DNA from: Verrucomicrobiaceae bacterium E54
GTDB lineage: Bacteria > Verrucomicrobiota > Verrucomicrobiia > Verrucomicrobiales > Akkermansiaceae
Assembly: GCA_022548915.1 (NCBI GenBank)
Contig: JAKZES010000011.1
Span: 1-64,000, forward strand
DNA: 64,000 bases
Reading direction: 5' to 3'
Shown here: positions 52,600-61,952 of the stretch, piece by piece
Layout of the letters: each line of letters begins with the position of its first letter
Numbering within the stretch: the first letter of the stretch is position 1
Notes under the pieces: model-generated
What the model saw: the letters and a program-made list of their open reading frames with translations, nothing else
The model's database searches: none
What the model was told of the DNA's origin: nothing
Translations under genes and position numbers: made by a program

Positions 52600-53535
52600 A
52601 TGCACCGCCGATACCAGCTTGCCGCCATCGCGACCCTCGTGGTCGCGGGGATCGTGCGGGCACCCATCGAGCAGGCCCTCACCGAAGACCTCCGCGAGAA
52701 GCAACTGCTGCAGCGACCCCTCGATCTGGACGTGCGCAAGAAGGTCGGCCAGGGATTCTGGGCCGTCTCGCTGGGCGGGCTGCGGACGCTCGTCGCGACG
52801 ATCCTGAACCTCCGGGCCTTCGGTTATTTCGAAAACCAGCAGTGGATTCAGGTCGCCGACAGCTACGAGACGATCGTCCAGCTCGCGCCGCACACGGCCT
52901 ACTACTGGGAAACGGGTTCGTGGCACATGGCCTACAACGCCGCCTCCTACTACGACCGGAACGACATCGGCCTGCCGCCACTCCGGGCCCGGGCCGAGTG
53001 GGAGAACTGGATCCGGAAGGGCGGCGCCTTTCTCGAGGAGGGAGTGAAACAGAACCCCGACAACTCGCTGCTCTGGAGCCGGCTCGGATGGCTCTACGTC
53101 GATCCCAACAAGATCCGCGACTACGACAAGGCGGCCGAGGCCTTCGGCAAGGCGGTCGAGACCGGCAATGCCCTCCCTTACGTCCGGCGTTTTCAGGCCA
53201 TGGCCATGGCGCGTTCGGAGAAATACGCCGACGATGCCCTGCCGCTGGTCCGCCGCATCATGGAGGAGGACGGCGGCGCGCCCCCGACCCTGCTCGCGCT
53301 GCGCTTCACCCTCGAGCACCGGGAAAATCCGGGCATCGATTCGGACTCCCTCGCGCTGGAGCTCTTCGGCTCCCACGAAAATGCCTATCAGATTTTGGGC
53401 AACCACTACCTCGACATCCGGGGCGAGTATCCGATGAACGGGGTAGGGACCTATCTACGTAAGCTTGAACGTCTTCTGGAGATCCCCCAAGAAGAGAGCG
53501 TCTTCCGGGCCCGTGAAGCCCTCGAACAACGCTGA
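52600..53535 (+). CDS. Membrane-anchored TPR-like protein
   Basis: 311-aa protein with a short N-terminal hydrophobic segment (QLAAIATLVVAGIVRAP), then VSLGGLRTLVATILNLRAFG and helical pairs of tetratricopeptide type (WIQVADSYETIVQLAPHTAY, YDKAAEAFGKAVETGNALPY, GNHYLDIRGEYPMNGVGTYL). It follows the ABC genes on the same strand after 30 nt and may support the exporter. No enzymatic motif. Confidence 0.75.
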   Translation: MHRRYQLAAIATLVVAGIVRAPIEQALTEDLREKQLLQRPLDLDVRKKVGQGFWAVSLGGLRTLVATILNLRAFGYFENQQWIQVADSYETIVQLAPHTAYYWETGSWHMAYNAASYYDRNDIGLPPLRARAEWENWIRKGGAFLEEGVKQNPDNSLLWSRLGWLYVDPNKIRDYDKAAEAFGKAVETGNALPYVRRFQAMAMARSEKYADDALPLVRRIMEEDGGAPPTLLALRFTLEHRENPGIDSDSLALELFGSHENAYQILGNHYLDIRGEYPMNGVGTYLRKLERLLEIPQEESVFRAREALEQR

Positions 53536-53553
53536 ACTCCCCGACCCACCCCG

Positions 53554-54366
53554 ATGCAAGCCAGCGGCCCGCCTCCCCACCCGACCATCGGTACGCCCGT
53601 GCAGCCGGCCGCCGATCCGGGCGCACAGGGTTCCGGCGACCCGCGGCGCATTGCCCTTTTCGGCGACATCCACGCGAATCTCGAGGCCCTCGAGGCCGTG
53701 CTCGCCGACTCCGCCGAGCAGGGCTGCAACGACTACATCTGCATGGGCGACATCGTCGGCTACAATGCCAACCCCGCCGACTGCCTCGAAAAGGTCCGCG
53801 AAATGGGGTGCCCGGTGATCAAGGGCAACCACGACGAGGACACCGCCGGCAATCATTCGCTGGAATCGATGAACCCCGTCGCCGCCACGGCGCTCGAGTG
53901 GACCCGCGGGCAGCTCGACGACGAGCAGCGCACCTGGCTGCGGCGCCTGCGGATGGTCCGCCAGATCGAGGACTTCACCGTCGTCCACAGCACCCTCGAC
54001 CAGCCGTCGAACTGGAACTACGTGACCAATCGCTTCGACGCGATGTCGAACTTCTCCTACCAGTTCACCCAGGTCTGCTTTCACGGGCACACCCACGTGC
54101 CGCGGGTCTACATCAAGGACGGCAAGGTCCGCGAGGTCCCGGCCGAATCGATCGTGATCGAGCCGGGCTCCAAGTACTTCATCAACGTCGGTTCGGTCGG
54201 CCAGCCGCGCGACGGCGACTGGCGGGCCTGCTACGCGATCTACGACCTCGCCCACAAGCTCGTCGTCTTCCGCCGGATCGAGTACGACATCGAGACGACG
54301 CAGCGAAAGATCCGCGAGGCCGACCTGCCGCCGATGCTCGCCGAACGCCTCGCCGACGGCAGGTAG
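53554..54366 (+). CDS. Calcineurin-like metallophosphoesterase
   Basis: 270-aa cytoplasmic phosphoesterase of the YfcE/MJ0936-like class. Metal motifs are present: GDIHANLEAL (Asp-His), CMGDIVGYN (Asp), VIKGNHDEDT (Asn-His), a His in FTVVHSTLD, and HGHTHVPRV (His-x-His). The first 27 residues are Pro-rich. The sequence SKYFINVGSVGQPRDGDWRA is the common closing motif. Physiological substrate unknown. Confidence 0.88.
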   Translation: MQASGPPPHPTIGTPVQPAADPGAQGSGDPRRIALFGDIHANLEALEAVLADSAEQGCNDYICMGDIVGYNANPADCLEKVREMGCPVIKGNHDEDTAGNHSLESMNPVAATALEWTRGQLDDEQRTWLRRLRMVRQIEDFTVVHSTLDQPSNWNYVTNRFDAMSNFSYQFTQVCFHGHTHVPRVYIKDGKVREVPAESIVIEPGSKYFINVGSVGQPRDGDWRACYAIYDLAHKLVVFRRIEYDIETTQRKIREADLPPMLAERLADGR

Positions 54367-54423
54367 GGGCGGGCGTCCCGGCCCGACCATTCCCTTTCCC
54401 CCGGCGCGCAGCGCCGCATCCCG

Positions 54424-54458
54424 TTTGGCACTTGGAACTTCTCCCTTGGAACTTCGGC
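54424..54458 (+). repeat. Heptamer array before the Nudix gene
   Basis: TTTGGCA, CTTGGAA, CTTCTCC, CTTGGAA, CTTCGGC: five 7-mers in register ending 2 nt before the start codon. CTTGGAA and TTGGCA match the units upstream of pth and tadA. Confidence 0.65.
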
Positions 54459-54460
54459 CC

Positions 54461-54856
54461 ATGATCGACGTCGTCGCCGGCCTCATCGAGGACGGCACGG
54501 GCCGCCTGCTCGCCTGCCGGCGGCCGGAGGGGAAGCACCTCGGTGGCAAGTGGGAGTTTCCCGGGGGAAAGGTCGAGGCCGGCGAAACCCCGGACCACGC
54601 CCTCGTCCGCGAGCTCCGCGAGGAACTGGAGATCACCGTCGAGGTCGGCGAGGCGCTCACACCCGTCGTCCACGACTACGGCCGCGGCCCGATCCGGCTC
54701 ATCCCGCTGCGGTGCACCATCGCGGAGGGCCGTCCCCAACCGCACGAACACAGCGAGATCCGCTGGTGCCCCACCGAAGAGCTGCATCAACTCGACCTCG
54801 CCGCCGCCGACCTCCCCATCCTCGCCGAATGGACCGCCCGCGCCCGCCGTCCGTAG
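54461..54856 (+). CDS. mutT: Nudix hydrolase, MutT-like (8-oxo-dGTP diphosphatase type)
   Basis: 131-aa protein beginning MIDVVAGLIEDGTGRLLACR and carrying the complete Nudix box GGKVEAGETPDHALVRELRE followed by ELEI. GKWEFPGGKVE and the ending IRWCPTEELHQLDLAAADLP match MutT/NudG proteins that clean the nucleotide pool. The longer frame upstream only reads through the heptamer array, so ATG at 54461 is the start. Confidence 0.87.
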   Translation: MIDVVAGLIEDGTGRLLACRRPEGKHLGGKWEFPGGKVEAGETPDHALVRELREELEITVEVGEALTPVVHDYGRGPIRLIPLRCTIAEGRPQPHEHSEIRWCPTEELHQLDLAAADLPILAEWTARARRP

Positions 54857-54899
54857 GCGGAATCCCGAGGATCCGGCGACGGCGTTCTCGCTGGCCCGG

Positions 54900-56174
54900 T
54901 CACTCCCCCGGCACGATCTTCCAGATCCGACCATCCTTGCCGCGCGGGGTGTTGGAGTCGTTGGAGAGGACGTAGATCTCGCCGTCGCGGTCCTTGGCGA
55001 AGCCGGTGATCCAGGCGTCCTTTTCCCCGGGTGCACCACCACCCGGCAAGAGCTTGCTGGCCCATTCGCCCTCGTCGCTGGTCTCGGCGACGAAAAGTCC
55101 GTATTTCGGCCCCGCCCAGCTCATCGCCCAGTCGGCGTAAAGGTAGCGCCCTTGCAGGCCCTTGATGGCGGAGCCGCGGTAGACGTGGCCACCGGTGATG
55201 CTGATCCCCATCGCGGGAAATTCGCCGAAGCCCACGTTGTGGGGGTAGGCGATCACCGGATGGACGGTGTCGCCCGGGGAGGTCGCGCGCGAGGCATCGA
55301 GCGTGATCGATTCCCCCGGGCTCTGCTGGTCGAAGGGGGCGAAGCCCTCGAAACGGGGCCAGCCGTAGTTGGCGCCGGAGCGGATGACGTTGACCTCCTC
55401 GAACCGGTTCTGCCCGACATCGGCGAAGATCATGCGGTCCCCGTCGACCGTGAGGCCCCACGGATTGCGCACGCCCCAGGCGAAAATCTCGTCCTTCCCG
55501 GGTTTCCCGACCAGCGGGTTGTCAGCGGGGATGGCGTAGCCTTCGTCGGCATCGACATCGATGCGCAGGATCTTGCCGAGCAGGGTGTCGAGCGACTGGC
55601 CGTTGCCGCCCTCGGCGTGGCCGTCGGCGAGGTCGTTCGCCGCGCCGCCGTCGCCGACGCAGATATAGAGATGGCCGTCGGGCCCGAAGGCGATGCTGCC
55701 GCTGTTGTGATTCCACTGCGGCTCGTGGATTTCCAGAAGCACCCGCTCCGAGTCCGGATCCGCCTTGGAGCCGTCGGCACTCGTCTGGAATTCGGAGAGC
55801 CGCATGGTGTGGTCGAAGCCCTCGGGCGCCCCATCGGCCAGGGGCGTGCCGAAGTAGAGGTAGAAGCGGCGGTTATTCTCGAACTCGGGGTGGAGCGCAA
55901 AGCCGAGCAGGCCGCGTTCGTCGAAGCCCTCCCGCACCCAGTCGAGTCGCGAGCGGAGGTCGAGGAAGGCCTCGCCCCGGGTGCCTCCCTTTTCCGACAG
56001 GAAGGAGATCAGACCTGCCTGCTCACCGATCAGGAAGGCCCGGTCGCCCGACTGGTAGGGGACCATGAAGACCGGCCCGCTGAGCTGCTTGGCGAAAGCC
56101 TGAAGCTGGATTTCGGGGAGGGCTTTCGCAGCGGAAATGCCGGCGAGGGCGGCGAGCAGGAGCATGGCCTTCAT
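54900..56174 (-). CDS. Secreted PQQ-dependent sugar dehydrogenase-like protein
   Basis: 424-aa exported six-bladed propeller of the glucose/sorbosone dehydrogenase family. Signal peptide KAMLLLAALAGISAAKA. Signatures: FMVPYQSGDRAFLIGEQAGL near the start, GLLGFALHPEFENNRRFYLY, HNSGSIAFGPDGHLYICVGD followed by GGAAND, GKILRIDVDADEGYAIPADN and FAWGVRNPWGLTVDG, plus GHVYRGSAIKGLQGRYLYAD. The catalytic His is likely in WNHNSG. Oxidation of an aldose by PQQ is expected; no PQQ synthesis genes are in view. The neighbouring GH42 enzyme could supply sugar. Confidence 0.88.
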   Translation of the reverse strand: MKAMLLLAALAGISAAKALPEIQLQAFAKQLSGPVFMVPYQSGDRAFLIGEQAGLISFLSEKGGTRGEAFLDLRSRLDWVREGFDERGLLGFALHPEFENNRRFYLYFGTPLADGAPEGFDHTMRLSEFQTSADGSKADPDSERVLLEIHEPQWNHNSGSIAFGPDGHLYICVGDGGAANDLADGHAEGGNGQSLDTLLGKILRIDVDADEGYAIPADNPLVGKPGKDEIFAWGVRNPWGLTVDGDRMIFADVGQNRFEEVNVIRSGANYGWPRFEGFAPFDQQSPGESITLDASRATSPGDTVHPVIAYPHNVGFGEFPAMGISITGGHVYRGSAIKGLQGRYLYADWAMSWAGPKYGLFVAETSDEGEWASKLLPGGGAPGEKDAWITGFAKDRDGEIYVLSNDSNTPRGKDGRIWKIVPGE

Positions 56175-56261
56175 GGGAGCGAAGCTCGGGCCACCACGAC
56201 CCCGGCGCAACCGGAAACCCCGCCGACCGGTATCGGGCGAGGTTTCCGTGCTGTCCCTGGC

Positions 56262-56852
56262 TCAGCTTCCGGCCCGTGGGAATCCCTTGAGCAGGCGCCG
56301 GGCAAGCTCGCGGGCATCATCCTGCTGCATGAGTTCGCTGCGCGAATCGTCCACCCGGACGACCCCCTTGCCGCGCCACACCTCCTTGTCGGTGGTCGGT
56401 TCCGAGACCAGAAAGCGGACCCCGATCTGTGTCTCGGACTTGAGGTAGCCGCTGCTGACGCCCGATCCCGCCGAGGTGGCGGCGAGCCAGGAAGCTCCTT
56501 CGTCACCCGGGACGTAGCGCGACTCGTAGGTCGGGCTGCCGCCGACCGAGCGGTAGCCGGGCATCCGCAGGCCGCGGGCGTAGAGAAAGAGGTCGGGCGT
56601 GCCGCGAACCGACAGTCGGTAGCCCCGGTTGGTCATGATTCTGTCCGCCTCGTCGGTGAATGCCTTTCGAAGCGCGCGGTCCTTCTGGGTGAAGTCCTTC
56701 GCCGCCTGCCGGTCGAGTGGAACCCAGGCGTAGGTTTTGTAATTCGAGAAGTCGGCACCTTCCGCCGGATAGGCTTCGACGTCGAGTGAGGTGGAAAAGC
56801 AGGAGGTCAGGGCGATGGAGGCACCGGCAGCAAGGATGGGGAGCAGTTTCAT
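56262..56852 (-). CDS. DUF4136 domain lipoprotein
   Basis: 196-aa lipoprotein: signal KLLPILAAGASIALTSC with Cys18, then the DUF4136 pattern FSNYKTYAWVPLDR, ADRIMTNRGYRLSVRGTPDL and the C-terminal KEVWRGKGVVRVDDSRSE with LARRLLKGFP. Members form small beta-rich envelope proteins of unknown function. Transcribed towards the sugar dehydrogenase gene with 87 nt between, so the two may be co-transcribed. Confidence 0.85.
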   Translation of the reverse strand: MKLLPILAAGASIALTSCFSTSLDVEAYPAEGADFSNYKTYAWVPLDRQAAKDFTQKDRALRKAFTDEADRIMTNRGYRLSVRGTPDLFLYARGLRMPGYRSVGGSPTYESRYVPGDEGASWLAATSAGSGVSSGYLKSETQIGVRFLVSEPTTDKEVWRGKGVVRVDDSRSELMQQDDARELARRLLKGFPRAGS

Positions 56853-57011
56853 GATTCTTCTGACGAACTAGTGGGAGAAAATCGACCTTTGGTCAAGGAC
56901 CCCACCCGATTCCCGTGCCGGACCCGGAAGCCCGCATCGGGTGCCGGGGGCGGGAGCGCTCGAGACAAGACGCCCGCTTGTGATCGACGGGATTTTCGCC
57001 CACCCTCCGAT

Positions 57012-59114
57012 ATGCGCATGAGGTCCGCGATTCTACTGGGGCTGCTGCTGGCGGCCGTCTGGAGCCCCCGGGGCGGGTTTGCCGACGAAGCGCGTTTCTT
57101 TCCGGAGAAGGGAACGCACTTCGGGGTTTACTACTACCCGGAGCATTGGCCGGAGGAGCAGTGGGAGCGCGACATCCGGCGGGTCGCCGAGCTCGGCTTC
57201 GACTTCATCCACTACGGCGAGTTCGCGTGGGCCCGGCTGGAGCCGGAAGACGGCAAGTTCGACTTCGCGTGGATGGACAAGGCGGTGGCACTCGCCGCCG
57301 ACCACGGCCTGAAGGTGCTGATGTCGACGCCTTCGCCCTGCCCGCCGGCCTGGCTGGCCACCGCCCATCCCGAGATCCTGGCGGTCGATCGCAATGGAGT
57401 GCGAGGTCACCACCGGGGCTCGCGGCTGACCGGCTCGCTGGCGAACCCGGTTTACCGGAAGCATGTCGAACGCATCGTGACGAAGCTGGCCGAGCGCTAC
57501 GCCAGGGACGAGCGGGTCTGGGGATGGCAGATCGGCAACGAGCCGCACATCCAGACCGGCGAGGACTACAGCCCGTCGGCCCAGGCGGAGTTCCGCGAGT
57601 GGCTGAAGAGGAAGTATGGCACGGTCGAGGCGCTCAACGAGGCCTGGGGTGCGGCGTTCTGGAGCTACACGCTCGACAATTTCGAGCAGGTTCAAGTCCC
57701 GACTTCGAACCCCCACACCTATCTCGATTTCCAGACCTACACCTCGGAGGAGATCGCCCGCGACCTGGGCGACCAGGCGGCGATCGTGCGCCGGCACGGG
57801 GACGGCAGGCAGTGGATCACCACCAACTACGCCTACTATCAGGGACTGGAGAATGTGAATCCCTTCCTCACCCGCGACACGCTCGATTTTGCCTCGCACA
57901 CGATGTACCTGACCCACAACCGCAAGAACTCCTCGGGCGACTCGCTGGCGCATCGCTTGGGCTGCGGCATGGAATACAGCCTGGGCGAGGAACTGGCGGC
58001 GTCGGTCAGCGGCTACACCGGCATCATGGAACTGCAGCCGGGCCAGATCAACTGGGGCCGGTTCAATGCCATGCCGATGCCCGGAGCGGTGCGCATGTGG
58101 GTCTGGCACGCCTTTGGCATGGGGGAGCGTTTCGTCTGTACCTACCGGTTCCGCCAGCCGCTTTTCGGCATGGAGCAGTTCCACCACGGCATCATGCAGA
58201 CCGATGGCGTCAGCGTGAGCCATGGTGGAAAGGACTTCGTCAGGGCGGTGGCGGAGATCAACCGGCTCGAGGAGAAGCTCGATCCCTCCGCCGAGAACGA
58301 ATTCGTCAACCGCAGCCGCACGGCGCTGCTGTGGAGCAACCGCAACCTGCTCGACATCGAGCGCTACCCGCACCACCAGGATTGGGATACCTGGCAGCAC
58401 ATCTACACCTACTACCAGGGGCTCAAGCGGATGGGGGTGAATGTGGTCTTTGTCGGCGACGGGGATGATTTCGATCCGGCAGGCACCCCCTTCATGGTGG
58501 TGCCGGCCTATCAGATGATGAGCCGGGAGCTGGTGGGCAAGCTGGAGGACTATGTCGCGAAGGGCGGCCACCTGATCATCAGCACCCGCTCGGGTCTCAA
58601 GGACGACAAGGGCCACCTGTGGGAGGCGAAGATCCAACAGCCGATCTGGAACCTGATCGGCGGCGAGATCGAGTACTACGACCACCTGCCCGCCAACCGG
58701 CCCGGCAAGGTGGCTTTCGGCGGGAAGTCCTACCCGTGGCACACCTGGGGCACGGTGGTGAAGCCGGGCAGCACGGTGGAGTCGTGGGGGACCTATGAGG
58801 ACCAGTTCTACGAGGGGGCGTCCGCCATCCTTCACCGGGATCCGGGCAAGGGCAGCGTGACCTATGTGGGCGCTTGGTCGGACGACTGGGAACTCGAATA
58901 CGATCTCCTGCGCCGGGTTTATGGCAAGGAACTCGGGAAGCTTCCCTTCGACCTGCCGCCGTATGTCTTTGTCCACTACCGGCAGGGTCTTTGGGTGGCC
59001 GTCAATTACACCGATCAGATGATCGATGTGCCGGCGGGCGGGGGAGCGGAGTGGTTGTTGGGAGGGCGGGAACTGCCGCCGGCCGGAGTGAGTGTGTGGC
59101 GGGCCGGGCCGTGA
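57012..59114 (+). CDS. Secreted beta-galactosidase, glycoside hydrolase family 42
   Basis: 700-aa exported enzyme. Signal peptide SAILLGLLLAAVWSPRGGFA. The barrel begins GVYYYPEHWPEEQWERDIRR and carries the acid/base Glu177 in GWQIGNEPHI and the nucleophile Glu340 in GIMELQPGQINWG, in the expected GH42 order. Then a trimerisation-like domain (about 470-640; VVPAYQMMSRELVGKLEDYV, GGHLIISTRSGLKDDKGHLW) and a C-terminal sandwich. Export is unusual, since most GH42 enzymes are cytoplasmic; this fits outside digestion of galactans or galactosides. Confidence 0.93.
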   Translation: MRMRSAILLGLLLAAVWSPRGGFADEARFFPEKGTHFGVYYYPEHWPEEQWERDIRRVAELGFDFIHYGEFAWARLEPEDGKFDFAWMDKAVALAADHGLKVLMSTPSPCPPAWLATAHPEILAVDRNGVRGHHRGSRLTGSLANPVYRKHVERIVTKLAERYARDERVWGWQIGNEPHIQTGEDYSPSAQAEFREWLKRKYGTVEALNEAWGAAFWSYTLDNFEQVQVPTSNPHTYLDFQTYTSEEIARDLGDQAAIVRRHGDGRQWITTNYAYYQGLENVNPFLTRDTLDFASHTMYLTHNRKNSSGDSLAHRLGCGMEYSLGEELAASVSGYTGIMELQPGQINWGRFNAMPMPGAVRMWVWHAFGMGERFVCTYRFRQPLFGMEQFHHGIMQTDGVSVSHGGKDFVRAVAEINRLEEKLDPSAENEFVNRSRTALLWSNRNLLDIERYPHHQDWDTWQHIYTYYQGLKRMGVNVVFVGDGDDFDPAGTPFMVVPAYQMMSRELVGKLEDYVAKGGHLIISTRSGLKDDKGHLWEAKIQQPIWNLIGGEIEYYDHLPANRPGKVAFGGKSYPWHTWGTVVKPGSTVESWGTYEDQFYEGASAILHRDPGKGSVTYVGAWSDDWELEYDLLRRVYGKELGKLPFDLPPYVFVHYRQGLWVAVNYTDQMIDVPAGGGAEWLLGGRELPPAGVSVWRAGP

Positions 59115-59253
59115 ACTTGTCCGACCTCCGCTCTGCGGCCAACCGGCCCGGACTTCGGATTTCGGCAGTTTTTTCTTCTCGCGACTCCCCCGCCACCTAG
59201 GCTCGGGAATCGTGCCTGACGAGGGCTCGTGAATTGACCAACATCCCCCAGCC

Positions 59254-61551
59254 ATGAAAACACCTCTGCTGACCCTGCCACTGCTTGCCTTTTCGGCTCA
59301 CGCCTTTGCCGGCCCGGAGCCGCCGAATACCGAAGGACCACCGCCCGTCATCAGCCTGCCCTTCGTGCCGACCAACATCAGCGGCGACGGCACCGCGGTC
59401 GTCGGCCCGGACTTCTTCGAATTGATCAACAACGAACCTCCCCCGCCGGATTCACTCACCGCCAGCTACTGGACCTTTGAGAGCGGAACCGTGGAGCTCT
59501 TCCCGCGGGGAGCCGTTTTCGGGGTCGATGCCAGGCCTCTTGGAATCAGCCGGGACGGACGATTTGTCGTGGGCGGTTACCAGACCCTGAACGGCGGCGG
59601 CATGATGGATCTGATGATGAGGCCGGGCTACCTCACCGCTCCCAACGGATTCTGGATCGACCGCCAGACCGGGAATGCGGCGTATCTCTCCGGCCGGGCA
59701 TTCGTTGATGTGAGCGATTCCGGCGATTCCGTCGTCGGCTACAACTTCGAGCCCGTCGTCGATACCGCCCCGCAGTTCGTGACGGACGACCCGATCTCCG
59801 TGAACGTCCTCGGGCCGGGGGTGGCGACCTGGTGGCAGGGGGCGGCCAGCGGTGGCCTGCTCGGCACGGGCACCCCCCTTGGCGCGCTGCCGGGTGTCAG
59901 CTACGGGGCGGACCTCACGGTGACTGCCATGGACGGCGCCGGGACGCGAGCCGTGGGTTCCCAGAGGAACTTCCTGAATGGGGGCGCGAACCTCAATGCG
60001 CTGCAGGCCGGCCCCGTTTCCCGGTCGGTCTACTGGGACCTCGGCGGCCCCGGGTCACCCCAGGCAAATGCCATTCCGCTGCTCGCTTCGGAGGCATCCT
60101 TCATCGAGTCTTTCGCCACCGATATCAGCCGCAATGGAGCCTACATCGTGGGTTCGCAGTATGACGATGATGGGTGGGTCGGCCTGAACCGTCCCTATCT
60201 TTTCACGGTTGCCGACGGAGCACTCACCGAGATCCCGGTCGTCGGTGGATATGCCAGTGGTGTCAGCAACACGGGTCGGGTCGTCGGCAGCGGCTTCAGG
60301 GGGAAGCGCCAGGTCTTCGTAGGCACGGCGCTGACGGCGGCGGACGAGCCGGTCGACCCGCCGTTCCAGGCTTTGGGTGCCTGGGTCTTCGACGAAGAGG
60401 CGGGTCCCCGCACCATCAACGAATGGCTCGCGGACAGCGGGGCAGAGGTCGGCGACGTGTTCTTCCAGACCGCCGACGCCATCAGCGAGGACGGAACCGT
60501 CATCGTCGGCCGCTTCGGCTCGCCGGACAATTATCCCGTGGAGGTGGATGAAGTGGATCCTCCCGGTGACTTCGAGCCGGTCTTCGAAGGTCCCGGCTAC
60601 ATCGCCCGCGCCGGAAGTGGCGCGATCAATCCCGCCCAGTTCATTCCCACCTTGCAGGCCGGTGCCCAGCCGGGTCCGCTCAGCTACAACCTGCTGAACA
60701 TGACCCTTCACGGCGCACACCACGTGCCGCTGCAGATGCGCGGGGCGGACCGCCACGCCTGGATCACCGGGGACTTCGCCCGCAATGATCGCTACGATTC
60801 GGATTCGACACTCGCCGAGGTCGGCGGCGCCATCGATTTGTTCGACCAGCAACTCGTGGCCGGGCTCGGCGTCGGACAAAGCTGGGTGAGCCAGGACCTG
60901 CTCCTTGGCGGCGAGACGGAACTGGATGGCCAGTACGTCCTCGGGGAACTCAGCTTCCGGGCAACCGACACGCCGTTCATCTTCACCCTGACCGGTGCCT
61001 ACGGCTCCTGGGATGCGGACGTCGATCGCAACTATTTCAACGGTGGCCTCATCAACACCTCCTTCGGCAAGACGGACGTCACCTCGAGTGCGCTGCGCCT
61101 GCGCGCCGACTGGCTGGACGCGGCACAGCTCCTTGGCTTCGGCATCTCGCCCAAGCTCGAGTACACCGTGACCCGCACCGAGTCCGATGCCTACACCGAA
61201 GTGGGTGGCGGATTCCCGGCGACCTTCAACAGCCAGAGCCAGACGATCCACCAGCTGCGCTACGGCCTGACCGCCGCCCGCCCCGTGCTGCAGGAGAAAG
61301 GTTTGGTCCGTGTTCGTGCCGAAGGGGTTCATCGATTCGATGACAGCGATGCCCGCACCACCGGTACCGTGCTCGGCCTCGGGCCGTTCAACCTGGCCGG
61401 CCGGAGCGTGAAGCAGGACTGGTTCCTCTTCGGTGTCGACTTCGACTACGCCGTCACCGATGCGATCACCTTGACCAGTGGTCTTTCAACCGCGACCAGC
61501 GGCCAGGATCCGGTCTTCGGCGCGACCCTCGGGGCGCTCTTCAGTTTCTGA
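59254..61551 (+). CDS. Autotransporter with beta-propeller-like passenger
   Basis: 765-aa outer-membrane protein. Signal peptide KTPLLTLPLLAFSAHAFA. The passenger (about 20-460) repeats the word (I/V)S.(D/N)G..(V/I)VG at intervals (NISGDGTAVVG, GISRDGRFVVGGY, DVSDSGDSVVGYN, AISEDGTVIVGRF), as in HAF-type repeats. From about 490 the autotransporter barrel begins (PLQMRGADRHAWITGDFARN), with strands such as LVAGLGVGQSWVSQDLLLGG and SALRLRADWLDAAQLLGFGI, and ends in a terminal Phe (LGALFSF) needed for outer-membrane insertion. Surface role unknown; adhesion is possible. Confidence 0.85.
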   Translation: MKTPLLTLPLLAFSAHAFAGPEPPNTEGPPPVISLPFVPTNISGDGTAVVGPDFFELINNEPPPPDSLTASYWTFESGTVELFPRGAVFGVDARPLGISRDGRFVVGGYQTLNGGGMMDLMMRPGYLTAPNGFWIDRQTGNAAYLSGRAFVDVSDSGDSVVGYNFEPVVDTAPQFVTDDPISVNVLGPGVATWWQGAASGGLLGTGTPLGALPGVSYGADLTVTAMDGAGTRAVGSQRNFLNGGANLNALQAGPVSRSVYWDLGGPGSPQANAIPLLASEASFIESFATDISRNGAYIVGSQYDDDGWVGLNRPYLFTVADGALTEIPVVGGYASGVSNTGRVVGSGFRGKRQVFVGTALTAADEPVDPPFQALGAWVFDEEAGPRTINEWLADSGAEVGDVFFQTADAISEDGTVIVGRFGSPDNYPVEVDEVDPPGDFEPVFEGPGYIARAGSGAINPAQFIPTLQAGAQPGPLSYNLLNMTLHGAHHVPLQMRGADRHAWITGDFARNDRYDSDSTLAEVGGAIDLFDQQLVAGLGVGQSWVSQDLLLGGETELDGQYVLGELSFRATDTPFIFTLTGAYGSWDADVDRNYFNGGLINTSFGKTDVTSSALRLRADWLDAAQLLGFGISPKLEYTVTRTESDAYTEVGGGFPATFNSQSQTIHQLRYGLTAARPVLQEKGLVRVRAEGVHRFDDSDARTTGTVLGLGPFNLAGRSVKQDWFLFGVDFDYAVTDAITLTSGLSTATSGQDPVFGATLGALFSF

Positions 61552-61571
61552 GGCATCGCAAGGATTGTTCC

Positions 61572-61609
61572 AGGCCGCACCTCCGAAAGGGGTGCGGCCT
61601 TTTCTTTTC
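61572..61609 (+). terminator. Rho-independent terminator of the autotransporter gene
   Basis: AGGCCGCACC (61572-61581) pairs perfectly with GGTGCGGCCT (61591-61600), followed by TTTCTTTTCC. A textbook terminator 20 nt after the stop codon. Confidence 0.88.
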
Positions 61610-61701
61610 CCCGGACGACAAGGGGATCGGCCGGAGGCCCGGTTTCCGCAGAGTGGCGATGCGGCATCGACAGCAAGCCGCCCGGTTCCCATGATTGTGC
61701 G

Positions 61702-61851
61702 ATGAGATACGGGTCATGGGTCCTTTGTTGCCTTTTGTTCGCGGCGTTCACCTCCGGCTGCCTCACCCGGCGCAAGATCACCAAGAGCGACGGCTCGGTG
61801 GAAAAGGAATACATCATCACCCGCCCCTTGAAGAACAAGTTCAAGGACTAG
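61702..61851 (+). CDS. Small lipoprotein-like peptide
   Basis: 49-aa frame MRYGSWVLCCLLFAAFTSGC followed by LTRRKITKSDGSVEKEYIIT and a basic end RPLKNKFKD. The hydrophobic stretch ends in SGC, a plausible lipidation site. Its length and makeup match small lipoproteins that are often missed. It sits between the autotransporter terminator and the esterase gene. Confidence 0.6.
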   Translation: MRYGSWVLCCLLFAAFTSGCLTRRKITKSDGSVEKEYIITRPLKNKFKD

Positions 61852-61952
61852 ACCCCGGATCGCCAGGCGAACGAAATCCGACTGATTCGGAAGCGGGTTC
61901 CGGAAAGGATTCTCCCGCCCGACGGTATGTATCGAGGTTGATCCGACCATCC

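Noticed and set aside
54543-56789. 748-aa plus-strand open frame across the Nudix, sugar dehydrogenase and DUF4136 genes
   Set aside because: Antisense or out of frame to three well-supported genes; no recognisable domain.
57033-59255. 740-aa minus-strand open frame opposite the GH42 gene
   Set aside because: Shadow of a gene with full GH42 catalytic motifs.
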